From NCBI GenBank assembly GCA_003427395.1, contig BFEA01000001.1, forward strand, positions 6,661,560-6,685,563: a stretch of DNA of 24,004 bases, read 5' to 3'. Of this stretch, positions 1 to 9,150 are shown one piece after another. Position 1 is the stretch's first letter, and each line of letters opens with the position of its first letter. Under the pieces are notes generated by a model, which was given only the letters and a program-made list of their open reading frames with translations, had not been told where the DNA came from and ran no database searches. Origin of the DNA: Chara braunii (lineage: Eukaryota > Streptophyta > Charophyceae > Charales > Characeae). The translations under genes were made by a program, and so were the position numbers.

Positions 1-879
1 GCCTAGGTTTTAACAAGGCCTCAAACACCTTTCTCTCTTTCGGAGATAGTGAAGCTTCCTTTCCTTAAACCGCATAGGATAAGGAAGACAACATCTCACT
101 ATGGACCACGAGCTTAGCTTCGGCGTGAGCCTCACTATCACCTACAGAACTCACAATTGCATCAGAAAATCATTATAGCATGATAGTAACTCACAATTAA
201 TTTAAATAAAAAATGTTTAACAAGAGCGATACAATTCACAACGAAAGCTTCCATATGAAATTTCATAAGGATCCGAGCTAAATAATTTCAGCAATTGACA
301 CGATGCATTTCCATCATAGAAATGCATCAAATACGTGTAAAATGGATAATCTCAAAATGAATGGGAGACCAGGTAAATTGATCGATCAAAATGTTCATCA
401 TTCCAATACAATCATCAAATGTATGACTAAATAAATCTGCACAACAATATCAAAAGAAAGTTTGGTTGACAACATTTCAAAATAGTTGCGACTGATAATA
501 ATTTGCGCAAGAAATTCCATCTACTAAAATTACAACTGAGTGATACCTCAAAGTTCAAGATAAAGTTTTCGATTAAAATATTACACATGAAAGACAATAA
601 TTCTCAACACAATAACTCAAAATTTATAGATAATGTCGATAAATATTGAGTATCAAAATAACAACAGGTTACGATTCAATTAAAAGGGTCTTTACCCGTT
701 CACACCCTGAATGACGAACGCAGCATAATGGGGCCCACTTGGCCAGAACTCAATTCGTGAAAAGCAGATCAAAAGACATGTTCTCCATGTCAAAAGTCAC
801 ATCCTAACTTAAGTGAGGAGTTGTGTCAAAGGTCACAGTCGTGCCCCGGGACGAACAGTTGCAGCATTCAACTGTGAGA
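1..879. other. AT-rich non-coding stretch, unassigned
   Basis: I see no convincing coding region, RNA gene or mobile-element signature here. The sequence is AT-rich with many in-frame stops on both strands, from about 160 to 660 especially. The first 160 bases are less AT-rich. The stretch could be the interior of a decayed retroelement, because the primer-site-like sequence at 2398 (minus strand) would place internal element sequence to its left, but no protein motif supports that. Confidence 0.5.
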
Positions 880-972
880 GTCACGTCTGTTCATCCAACG
901 GGCTGTGCAAGTCGTGTCTGTTCGTGCAGTAAATGTGTCTGTTCGTGCAAAAGGTGTGTTTGTTCATAAAGA
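880..972. repeat. Short imperfect tandem repeat, about 20-22 bp unit
   Basis: Four imperfect copies of a unit built on GTGTCTGTTCGTGCA are seen near 884, 913, 935 and 955. The outer copies have drifted most (TCTGTTCATCC at the left, GTTTGTTCATAAA at the right). The array makes an 79-residue open frame at 905-1144 with repeated VSVRA-like words, which I regard as a by-product of the repeat and not a gene. Confidence 0.6.
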
Positions 973-1170
973 AGTCAAAGAGATAAGGTCCCAGTCTAGA
1001 TTCAAGTCAAAGAGGAAGTCTAGATGCAGTTTGGAAGTCCGAAATTTAGACCTAAAGGCCGCCGCAGCAGCAGACCCTGAGGGAAAGGTACTAGGACACA
1101 TTCTGCAGTGGTCTGGGACTGGGAAAAGATCCAAGGAAGGTTGATTCAGACCTCGCAAAGGGAGGCCAGC

Positions 1171-1180
1171 ACTATAAAAG
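1171..1180 (+). promoter_or_regulatory. TATA-box-like element
   Basis: The sequence ACTATAAAAG is a strong plant-type TATA match. A start would fall about 25-35 bases downstream, near 1200-1210. No ORF of note follows. What does follow is a 375-bp tandem repeat, so this may be a retroelement promoter (U3 of an LTR) and not a host gene promoter. One undetermined base (n) lies at 1374. Confidence 0.4.
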
Positions 1181-1399
1181 ACCAGGCCAGCCTCCCCACA
1201 CGACATATCTCCACTGGCATTGATGCGTGGAAGTGTTGAAGCACTTGTGCGCTAGCATGCAGGGAGAATGCGTTGGCTGGAAGCCGCGCAAGCAGGAGAA
1301 GAAGAGGTTGGGCGCTGACTGGCAGAAGCAGCCATAGTTGCGCCAGCATTATTAGTAGAAGTAGAGGGGTTAGNAGTAGACATCAGTGAGTAGCATTCA

Positions 1400-2150
1400 G
1401 AGTAGATCCTCATAAGTAGGGAGTGAGCATGCAGAGTGAGACAAGGGAACCAAGACAGGGATCTCGAGAGAGTGAGAAAGTGAAGACAGATTGAGGAGTT
1501 GGATATGGTGTAAACTTACCTGTTGGCGCCATACCTGTGATCCGAGGGCAGATGTTGGCTGAGCCAGGCCCTATGCTGAAGATTGAACGAGAGAGACTTG
1601 TATTCTATTGGCGCTGAACTTTTGGACTCGAGATACTCTTTGTATAATATTGTTGAGATAATATGAGTTGTGCTATCTGGTTTTCATCTCATCTCGATTT
1701 GGCTTTGTGTCAAGTTTCTTTATCTGTGTGATGATTTCTATGCATGCAATGAGATACACTCCAGCAAGCTATGAGAGTAGATCCTCATAAGTAGGGAGTG
1801 AGCATGCAGAGTGAGACAAGGGAACCAAGACAGAGATCTCGAGAGAGTGAGAGAGAGAAGACAGGTTGAGGAGTTGGACATGGTGTAAACTTACCTGTTG
1901 GCGCCATACCTGTGATCCGAGGGCAGATGTTGGTTGAGCCAGGCCCTATGTTGAAGATTAAACGAGAGAGACTTGTATTCTATTGGCGTTGAACTTTTGG
2001 ACTCGAGATACTCTTTGTATAATATTGTTGAGATAATATGAGTTGCGCTATCTGGTTCTCATCTCATCTCGATTTGGCTTTGTGTGAAGTTTCTTTATCT
2101 GTGTGATGATTTCTATGCATGCAATGAGATACACTCCAGCAAGCTATGAG
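1400..2150. repeat. Two-copy 375-bp direct tandem repeat
   Basis: Copy 1 runs about 1400-1774 and copy 2 about 1775-2150, head to tail, with only scattered substitutions between them. Both copies contain the same ATCTCGAGAGAG region, a TGTTGGCGCCATACCTG segment, an AT-rich TTGTATAATATTGTTGAG segment and the same end (CTCCAGCAAGCTATGAG). The TGGCGCC word resembles the start of some plant retrotransposon primer sites, and the AT-rich part resembles LTR polyadenylation regions. The unit may therefore be a duplicated LTR/leader piece, but no coding region confirms this. Confidence 0.85.
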
Positions 2151-2397
2151 CAGTCAGGTTCCTTGCACAATTAACATTACAGTATTGAGAACTTACATCC
2201 GACCGAAACGCTCAAAATAACCAAAATAATCTTCAGAATAAAAGGAACACATAGTTCATAGAGTTATGAAATAATGAGAAATCAATCAATGATGATAAGT
2301 TAATATACGTTTAGAAATCAGAGTGCAATCAATTGATCCATTACAAAATAAAATATTTGAGTGTCGTTCCACTAGGGACAACGGTAGACAGTCGTTA
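2151..2397. other. AT-rich spacer left of minus-strand primer-site-like sequence
   Basis: AT-rich and without coding potential. If the 2398-2415 sequence is a genuine minus-strand PBS, this stretch is the start of that element's internal leader, read right to left. Confidence 0.3.
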
Positions 2398-2415
2398 TCC
2401 CCGACAATAGCGCCA
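2398..2415 (-). promoter_or_regulatory. Retrotransposon primer-binding site, tRNA-Asp type (minus strand)
   Basis: The plus strand reads TCCCCGACAATAGCGCCA, matching the plant tRNA-Asp 3' end (TCCCCGGCAACGGCGCCA) at 15 of 18 positions. Its complement is a PBS beginning TGGCGC on the minus strand. The three differences are all G-to-A or C-to-T transitions, the usual decay of methylated repeats. Two bases further right the plus strand has TGTGG, which on the minus strand ends in CA, as an LTR should. Such PBSs are typical of some plant Ty3/gypsy lineages; the lineage cannot be fixed from this alone. Confidence 0.55.
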
Positions 2416-2417
2416 CT

Positions 2418-3160
2418 TGTGGAGCGCATCAGCTCCCACCTTTTTCGCAAAGTGTCGGAGCCCTCCCGGTCATGTCAGGCAGGTAAACGAAAGAAAACAA
2501 GAGACAGCTTGGGGACAATGCAAAAAAAAATTGTGAACCGTCGAGGCAGACGCGGTCGCGTCATCCTTTCGCTGCTCTACCCGGGCGCGCCAGCCGTACT
2601 TCCCACGGTCCCCTACAACAGGATAAGTTCCCACGGGGCACAACTTGCCTTCCCTAAGGGGTTGTCACCACCTTTACCAAGCTACTAACCCGCATGCGAA
2701 AGTTTTTAGATGCAATCGTAGAGGTAAGTCAGTCGAAGGCGTTGGCTCGATTCGTTGTGATATAGGTACGTTTGGTCAAACCCCAAGCGTACCCAACCGT
2801 CGCCCGTTCCTTAGGGTGTTGATCTCCTAAGTACGAAGCGGACATCAGTAGACTAGGACGGCTTCAACCAAGCGTGAAACCCATAACTCAATCCTAGTCC
2901 CTTAGACGCACAGTCAAAAGAAAGTTATAACCACACATAATTCAATCAAAAGGAATCAACAGGAATATATCAAATCTGATATGGTAAGTGACAGAATTGG
3001 AATCATCATATGGTACATCCAATAACAAAAGATCGAAATAAAACCCGACCACCTCGGGTTGAACTCGATGAACAAAACTATCATACCGAGCCGCCAACTA
3101 GGAGTTGGCTCCGGCAATAACCTCGATGCAACCGACAAGGTAGTCGGACTGCCTCAGTTT
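2418..3160 (-). mobile_element. Putative LTR fragment of a minus-strand retrotransposon
   Basis: This stretch lies where the 5' LTR would be for a minus-strand element using the primer site at 2398-2415. It contains no gene I recognise. A 121-residue open frame (2323-2688, plus strand) spans the primer site itself and is probably spurious. The far LTR boundary could not be placed and no second LTR copy was found, so the end coordinate is provisional. Confidence 0.3.
3042..3147. repeat. Cluster of three short hairpins
   Basis: Three consecutive inverted repeats are visible: AACCCGA/TCGGGTT (3042-3060, 5-base loop), GCCAACT/AGTTGGC (3093-3109, 3-base loop) and CCGAC/GTCGG (3132-3147). Clusters of GC-rich hairpins are known from LTRs of some plant gypsy elements, which fits the LTR-fragment reading here. 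Confidence 0.55.
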
Positions 3161-3164
3161 CGAC

Positions 3165-3185
3165 TTTTTTTTTTTTTTTTTTTTT
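3165..3185. repeat. Poly-T tract (21 T)
   Basis: An uninterrupted run of 21 T. On the minus strand it is poly-A, as left by retroposition, but no LINE or SINE body is recognisable next to it. Simple slippage is an equal explanation. Confidence 0.9.
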
Positions 3186-4140
3186 GAAATTTTGAGATAC
3201 CGAGGCCATTACCCGGCTTTTGGCTTAAAAAGATTAGAGCTACTGAGAAAATTTCTACGACAAGCTTCAAAAATAGGCAAAAGTCAGAAAATGACTCAGA
3301 ACCCCCCATCCAGCCTCTTTTACCTCACTCCGGCAAGACTTACTGCAGCAGAGCCACCATCTCCGTTGTTGTTGTGCCCTAATTCCATCCTACGAGCTGG
3401 CCCCCTCACTAGTAGGGACGCTTGATATCCCACCATCTACTTCTCTCACACACCTCTTTTTTCGAAAGTTCTCAGAAGAAATTGTCTATGGTCTACCCAA
3501 CCACAGTCCCATCCTAGAAACAGAAGATCCTAATTGAAAGATCCCATTGTTTACACCTCCCCTTCAACAAGCAAAAAGACGTTAGGTCCAAGTGTTTAGT
3601 CCTCGTAAGAACTCGGCTACCCTATGCTAGGGTTACAGAGCAGCACAAACTTCCACAATACCGGCCAGCATGATTCTGACGGCAAAGAGTGTCTTCCTCC
3701 CTCGACACTCCCGATTAGCCACTCGCCCCCAAGTTACAGGGAAAAAAAAACGGCATCCGCTACGTCGGACAACCTGGTTATGCCTTCCTCCCTCGACATA
3801 ACTCCCCAGACCTCTTGCTCCCCCAGGTTACAGAGCAAAAGCTCCAACACCGGTCTGCGTCGTCCCAACATTGTCCTTTTGGCCTACTGACTTAGACAAA
3901 CGTCCCTTCCCCTGTTGAACCCTCCTTACTACCTCCCATCTTCCAGTTCTAACCTTTGCCTTCCCCCCCTGACGTTCTATCCACAATCTCCTTCGGTTGA
4001 GAAACCCCTTACACAATTACCAAAAATGAGCGTCCAGCTTTTTTTTATTTAAAAACCCATCAAAAAATTTCATACCAGCGCCCACTATTCCCACAGGGAG
4101 AGGGGAAGAGAGGGGAAGGACAACCCTCTCTCCCCATGAT
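3186..4140. other. C-rich intergenic stretch, no supported gene
   Basis: Pyrimidine-rich sequence with several short open frames on both strands (for example 3192-3425, 3624-3890 and 3828-4016 minus). None has a recognisable motif. Their composition (Pro, Ser, Leu rich on plus; Arg, Gly rich on minus) is what biased DNA yields by chance. The words CTTCCTCCCTCGACA recur around 3694 and 3785, hinting at a small imperfect duplication. Confidence 0.45.
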
Positions 4141-4142
4141 AC

Positions 4143-4152
4143 TTATAAAAGG
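4143..4152 (+). promoter_or_regulatory. TATA-box-like element upstream of the 4206 ORF
   Basis: TTATAAAAGG lies about 55-60 bases before the ATG at 4206, a spacing that would give a short 5' leader. It is the main reason to keep the following ORF as a candidate. Confidence 0.3.
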
Positions 4153-4205
4153 GGTCACAAGAGCCAAAGCGATTACTCCCTTCCCCCAAAACAGCAACCC
4201 CCTGT

Positions 4206-4640
4206 TTGTTTACTGCCTCCGCGGGAAGGCGCCAGCCCCTCACCTCCCCGCCCCAGTTCAAAACAGCCCCTAGAATACCCCTCCTGCTCCCTCGGTCGCA
4301 TACAATACCCCCTAGAGTATGCTCCGCAGAGCAAAAGATTCCCCTACCTTCCTGCCCCACCCCCTCCAAGAGGAACAGCCCTCTCACCTCTCACCCTGCT
4401 GACGTCAGCACCCCTTGTCCTCTCTCCCCAACCGCCATAGCTGATCCCGAAAACCAGCGTGGCCCAAAAAAGGACAAACCCTCAATACCATCTCTACCCT
4501 CTCAAAGATTACACCACCCACCTTGTGTAACCTTCGCAGGGAGGGACTCCAACCCTAAGGGAGATATCCACTTCAGCACTTCTGACCCCGCTGTCAGAAC
4601 ATCGCAAATTGAGACTCCCTTGCTAAGACTAATTGCTTGA
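4206..4640 (+). CDS. Hypothetical 144-aa Pro/Ser-rich ORF, possibly a relic
   Basis: I do not recognise this protein. It is rich in Pro, Ser, Thr and Leu, with no signal peptide, membrane segment or catalytic motif visible. It is the longest open frame of the left third that has a TATA-like sequence close upstream (4143). The frame ends in TGA at 4638. Reading past it, the same frame stays open to about 4771 and turns Lys/Glu-rich and helix-like (including NLNHEFSVEF), so the stop could be a CGA-to-TGA mutation in a longer gene. The composition of the DNA (C-rich, then abruptly AT-rich) also allows a chance ORF. Likelihood of a living gene is low. Confidence 0.2.
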   Translation: MFTASAGRRQPLTSPPQFKTAPRIPLLLPRSHTIPPRVCSAEQKIPLPSCPTPSKRNSPLTSHPADVSTPCPLSPTAIADPENQRGPKKDKPSIPSLPSQRLHHPPCVTFAGRDSNPKGDIHFSTSDPAVRTSQIETPLLRLIA

Positions 4641-4696
4641 GTAAAAACTCATTGGAAAAATTTACATCGCAAAAAAAAATTAGAGTCATGCCAACG

Positions 4697-5030
4697 AAAT
4701 TTGAATCATGAATTTAGTGTCGAATTCAAAAAAATTATCGCTCAGACAGTAAATCAGGAATCAAAAGAAGTTTGAATCATGAATTTCGCATCAAATTCGA
4801 AAAATCAATTGAGATTGAAAATACGCTTTGATAAGATTTGAAAATCCAAAAAAGGGAAACAAAACAGGGAATCGATTTTAATATCCGGACAGACTTACGC
4901 CTCTGATTTCCAGAACCCAAGGTTCAAAAATTCGCTCAGACAGTAAATCAGGAAATATTAAGAGAACCAAAACAAATCGGCAATCAATTGTGTACAAGAG
5001 AAATCGCTCGGACCGGTAATCAGGAAATCC
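4697..5030. repeat. Interspersed short direct repeats in AT-rich DNA
   Basis: Two repeat families interleave. TTTGAATCATGAATTT recurs with a 71-base offset (about 4700 and 4771). TCGCTCAGACAGTAAATCAG occurs at 4738 and 4932, with a diverged third copy (TCGCTCGGACCGGTAATCAG) at 5004. The first family encodes a similar peptide in both copies (NLNHEF and SLNHEF) but in different frames, as if part of a coding repeat suffered a frameshift. Confidence 0.7.
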
Positions 5031-5536
5031 TACGCAGAAAACAAATCGTGTGTACCATAGAAACCATAACGATTTCTAAAAACAGATCGTGAAATCAACA
5101 AGAAAAATTACGAACTACCGATTAGGATCAACAAAATTAGGTCATGCCTCAATCTTGATTATCAAACCTCAGAATCAGAATTATTAGTTATATTTTCGTT
5201 GCATACCTAAACATTCAAGGGTAGAAAAACTGAGTCACATCATTAAGAATCTCATGAGGGTCATCGCAGGATCACCACTACAAAACGGGGAGAGGAAGAA
5301 CACAACTTACCCTTGACATCCCTAAACGCACCCCCCCTCTCTCCAAACCTCACCTCCTCCTTCATCGGTTGTCAAGCAACTCGGCCACCTGTGGTTGACG
5401 ACTACTCAACCATCCCAAGGACCGAACGATGAAGATAACAGGACCGCAGCTAGGATTACCATAACAGCAAACCAAACCACGTCACGAGACTAAACCGCTG
5501 AACCCGCCAGTCGCCCCTCGCAGGTAGCCCAAAGAG
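5031..5536. other. Unassigned non-coding stretch
   Basis: AT-rich up to about 5280, then C-rich. I see no gene, RNA or mobile-element signature in it. Confidence 0.5.
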
Positions 5537-6502
5537 ATGAAGGGGTGTCATCGTCGCGGACGTCGCCCGCCTATAGAAGACTTGTCTTCAACATGCTTAC
5601 CCCCACATTCGTCCTCCCTTCCTTCTTGTAATAGTCTCCCTCTAGCCCATGAAACCCTCCTTTCTCCCCCCCACGGCATTCCTCCTCTCCAACGAGACGA
5701 TATGAGATACTCGGTAACGCCCGGACACGACTAGCCTGCTCCTCCCTGCACCACGATCCCTCTCCTGCCTCATCATCCTGCTGTCCTCTCACCTCGTACT
5801 CTCATCCTCGCGTCATGCCGTCATAGCGCCCGTCGCTCTTCGTTTCCAAATCTCGCCAAGGAGCCTGCCGTCGAGTCAGACCGTCGGGCGGCGGAGCGCT
5901 CCCGGTAGTGCTCCGCCTCCCCCACCCCTCTCCCTCTTTCGCGCGGAAGTGTGAGGCACCCTGCCAAAATCATTCATTCTAGTCTACCGCTGACCTAAGA
6001 TTAGACACGCACGTTTGTCTTCACACATCTTAGTCTTCTTGGATAACAGACTCCTTTGCGGATGATTCTTGATCAGGTGCATTGCATGTCCCACACTCTG
6101 GGAAGTGGTCTGGGGTACCCCCCCTCGAGCACAAACCTCGGATCTCAGAAGTCGGGCCATCTCCAACAAATCGGTGAAGTACCCCTCTGTAGAACGGTCC
6201 ACTCTGGGTTGATAACAGAGTCAATTCATAAACCAACGAACCCCCGCCCCAAATGTTTCTTGGAGAGAGCACGTGTTCACCACAAGTAAATTTTATTTGT
6301 TCTTGTTTTTCATAAGTCCAGCTTAACTTAGACAAAGAAAGTCAAGAGGAGGAAAAAAATGAGAGTCATTTAGGCGGGTATAGACAGATGAGCTCATTCA
6401 AGATAGAAAGGTCAATCCTCGAGAAAATACTAAGTTTGATTATCTTCATCTTCATTATATTGATGAGTTCTTTCTACAGTACACATTGAATTGTCCACTT
6501 CA
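5537..6502. other. Unassigned stretch with unsupported short ORFs
   Basis: Overlapping short frames occur on both strands: 5537-5734 plus, 5571-5792 minus, and 6030-6335 and 5984-6202 minus. The minus frame at 6030-6335 (101 residues) overlaps a second minus frame (5984-6202, 72 residues). Neither has a motif I can name and both have ordinary composition for this DNA. 5880-5950 is GC-rich. I leave all of them unannotated as genes. Confidence 0.4.
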
Positions 6503-7110
6503 AAATACAAGTATTTTTGACATGCAAGCAGATGAAAGGCAGAAAAAGGACAATTCTTTTCTTCATCTCTAATAGGCAAAATCATTCTCCTTTTCAAGCA
6601 TCCTTCTACCTACCTGCACACCAATCAGAAGCAAACAAGTCGGGAAAAACAAGCAAAAATCCCATACCCAAAGTCAGACCTCTCCATTCACATGCAAACA
6701 CACATTTCCTTTGCCTTTTCGACGAACATTTAATGAACAAGGTCAAGCAAGTGTGGGTTCACACAAGTTGTGAAGGTGAGACGAAGTCATTCAACTGACC
6801 TTGAGTGATGTTTGGATTAGCTCACTCAAGAAAGCCGAGTAATATCTTAACCAAAAGAAAAATGACCGCCGTTTAAAGTCCAAAATATGCGGCCCACAAC
6901 TCCACAAGTTGTGGTCGTTCCACTGAACAACGATCTGCGTCCTCTCTCAAGTGCCTAGATGAACAAAGGTTGGTTCACCGAAAAATTGTGCTAGATAACC
7001 CTCTAGGAAGGTGTTCTCACAAAAAAGTTTCATGGGATCCCAACGTAGTCCAACTGCACCACGTCCTCGATGATACCCCCAATCCAACCTATTAGTCCAA
7101 ACCTTCATCA
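6503..7110. other. Unassigned stretch, no supported gene
   Basis: A 93-residue open frame (6517-6798 plus) is present but has no recognisable domain or clear promoter context. The rest is non-coding to the eye. Confidence 0.4.
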
Positions 7111-7600
7111 ATCACCACGTTGGCTCACAGTAGTTATCCAACCGCTCATACCCCAACCTCAAATTAGCCCTGATAAAAATCCCACGCAAACCATATTGAT
7201 GCCCGTCGCATCGTTCGTCGCAAAAAAATAAAGTTGACTCCAGGTGAGAACCGCATGTGCCGCAAGCCCCACTGACTACTCCGCCAACTCGCCTCGAGTT
7301 CCAACAACCCCCACACGGAATGTGCGCACTCAAAACAAAGTCGCTAGTCCACATGCCCAAGGTAAATTCCTCGCATCCAGGTGAACTAGTCATGTACGGC
7401 GGTACCAATAGCTTTGCCCCCTTGAAATGTCGATGACACACACAAAGTTACCACACAAAAAAATAATCCCCCGTCGTTCCACGAAAATAGCACTCATCCG
7501 GGCCCAAAACGTACACCAGTACTCATACCACTGGCGGATCATGCTAGAATGGTCCACCACCGCCTTGCACCTCAAAAAAATAAAAGCGGGATCGCCACCG
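7111..7600. other. Unassigned stretch with minus-strand open frames
   Basis: Two minus-strand frames (7112-7441 and 7390-7617) overlap end to end in different frames, with aromatic- and Cys-containing residues. They could be fragments of one frameshifted coding region read right to left, but I recognise no family in them. Confidence 0.3.
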
Positions 7601-7645
7601 TCAAAAGTTTGTATCACGATTGTCCAACAGCACCACCACCTACTC

Positions 7646-8140
7646 TCACATCACAATGACGGATCCACTGTGCTGCAAAATCTCGGCAACAATTCCCCTG
7701 AAAAAACAGCGTCTCGACACGACCAAAATTTTGCAGCGTGACCACACTGAGAATACCGCAATTGTCATGCCGCCAATCAAACAGCACTTCCCCACACAAA
7801 CACAAAAAAATGTTGATGTCGAGCAATGATTCCGATAGCAACTCCCTTCAAAACGTTGTTGACGCCAAAGAACTTGTGCAGCATGGTCCTCCAGCATTGC
7901 TGTTGTTACAGCACTACCAAGCGGACAGCACCTCCCTCCACATAGAAAACCAGGTGTTGTCGTGCAGCAAAACGGACAGCACCTCCCTGATGTGTGCCAC
8001 TTGCCACTCAATCTAACCCCGACGCACCCTATCAGTTCTAGCACCAACGTAGAGGTGGGGCAAATGAGCTCCCAACCTCCGGCTATCGGACCTCCGCCAG
8101 CAGCACCACCCCTCACAGTGTGATGGTGCTCATTCTGCAT
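7646..8140 (-). CDS. Cys-rich 164-aa hypothetical ORF, doubtful
   Basis: I do not recognise this protein. It begins at an ATG about 65-75 bases downstream (minus strand) of a TATA-like CTATAAAAGC at 8205-8214. It is Gly/Cys-rich with CC pairs spread along its length, and has hydrophobic stretches but no clear signal peptide at the start. The underlying DNA is a degenerate repeat containing ACAGCACCTCCCT-type words (see the repeat at 7790-8000), which read backwards encode the GGRCC and GRCCP peptides. Shadow frames on the plus strand are also open. A by-product of repeat DNA is as likely as a gene. Confidence 0.2.
   Translation of the reverse strand: MQNEHHHTVRGGAAGGGPIAGGWELICPTSTLVLELIGCVGVRLSGKWHTSGRCCPFCCTTTPGFLCGGRCCPLGSAVTTAMLEDHAAQVLWRQQRFEGSCYRNHCSTSTFFCVCVGKCCLIGGMTIAVFSVWSRCKILVVSRRCFFRGIVAEILQHSGSVIVM
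7786..7995. repeat. Degenerate repeat with ACAGCACCTCCCT words
   Basis: ACAGCACTTCCCC (about 7789), ACAGCACCTCCCTCC (about 7925) and ACAGCACCTCCCTGA (about 7976) begin related units. The first two are each followed by an A-rich piece and a TGTTG-TGTCGAGCA / TGTTGTCGTGCAGCA piece, suggesting diverged copies of a roughly 50-base unit. Confidence 0.45.
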
Positions 8141-8200
8141 TTGAAGTGCAAGTGGGCAGCATCACAGCCTCAGCAACTGTGAGGCAAGTGTGTGAGAGTT

Positions 8201-8219
8201 GCTGGCTTTTATAGCCAGC
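8201..8219 (-). promoter_or_regulatory. Hairpin carrying a minus-strand TATA-like box
   Basis: GCTGGCT-TTTAT-AGCCAGC is a perfect 7-bp hairpin whose minus strand reads CTATAAAAGC. A second CTATAAATTT-type box in a similar CCAG/CTGG setting lies about 45 bases upstream on that strand (8252-8269). The pair looks like a duplicated core promoter, of an unknown unit directed leftwards. Confidence 0.35.
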
Positions 8220-8394
8220 TGAAGGACTGTGGGCAGCGGCTTGGCCCACAACCAGAAATTTATAGCTGGTCAGGGCCCTCGATCTGAACTTACGATCAAG
8301 GGTCGTAATACTTTATGTTTCCCTAGTGGAACCAAGATCATTCAATCCCTTCCAGTCAGGCCATTACTGAGCCTGTTCAAAAAAATGAACAGAC

Positions 8395-8441
8395 TCAGCC
8401 CCACTCACACTCACATACACTCACACACTCACTCACCTAGC
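8395..8441. repeat. CACTCA-type simple repeat
   Basis: Imperfect run of CACTCACA words, followed by a long pyrimidine tract (about 8465-8520). Confidence 0.8.
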
Positions 8442-8530
8442 CATTACCACAGCCACATACGTGGTCGTTTCTCTTTTTCTTCTTTTGTTTTCCTCTTTTT
8501 TTTTCCCTTTTCTTTCTTCGTTGAGAGGCA

Positions 8531-9058
8531 GCTCGTCATTTGAAAACGAACGAGCGCCCCACCCCCTCCCCCGCTCAGCCATATCACAAAGCCGAACTAG
8601 ACAGGGTCATTTTTCCTGCCTCTCCCATGTGCGTTTGTACCTAGGCACTAATGGCGCCACGTTCAGCGCACCAAGGAGTTGCTGCCCGTTTGAAAACGAA
8701 CAAGCAGCAAGTAGGTGCCATAGCAGAACGAGGAGGGGGGGGAGGGGGGGGAGGGGGGGGACAAAGAAAAAAAACCTAAAGAAAAGAAAAACAAAAAAAA
8801 CAAAGAAGGCCTAAGCCTCCGCGACGCCTGTTGCTTCTTTTCTCAGGGACTATCAAGTCCCTATAGTTATCGTTGTGCCACTTGTCACGTTAGTTTTTTT
8901 TTTTTTCCCCTTCTTCTTTCCTCGTCACTACTGCCCATTCCTCGAAACGAAGGAGCGCAGTATAGGAAAAACAAGAACGGAATCTAAAAGAGAAATAAGG
9001 GAAAAAGCAAAACGAGAAAAAAAACAAAACGGCTGCCCGTTATTTCGAGCGTTTGCAG
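8531..9058. repeat. Family of four related imperfect palindromes
   Basis: Four sites share the plan CTGC or CTCG arm, a CGTTTGAAAACG-like core and the complementary arm. They lie at 8531-8555 (GCTCG/CGAGC around TTTGAAAACGAA), 8681-8708 (GCTGC/GCAGC around CGTTTGAAAACGAA), 8931-8970 (CTGC/GCAG with CTC/GAG, core GAAACGAA) and 9032-9057 (CTGC/GCAG around TTATTTCGAGCG). Sites 1 and 2 match nearly word for word in the core; 3 and 4 are more diverged. TTAG followed by a T run recurs at about 8890, 9111 and 9141, so the whole segment may be a decayed tandem array with a unit of 100-250 bases. Confidence 0.55.
8735..8760 (+). repeat. Three G8 runs separated by single A
   Basis: Three runs of eight G separated by single A, a strong potential G-quadruplex. 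An A-rich tract follows (8761-8800). The plus-strand ORF through it (GGRGGRGG) is a by-product. Confidence 0.9.
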
Positions 9059-9150
9059 AGGGCACCTTCTCTCTGTACGTTGTCTGCCCGCCAGCTCGCG
9101 GCCACTTTTGTTAGTTTTTTTTTTTCTTCTCCCTGTCAACTTAGTTTTTT

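Noticed and set aside
2323-2688. 121-residue plus-strand ORF
   Set aside because: It crosses the primer-site-like sequence and the LTR boundary, and has no motif.
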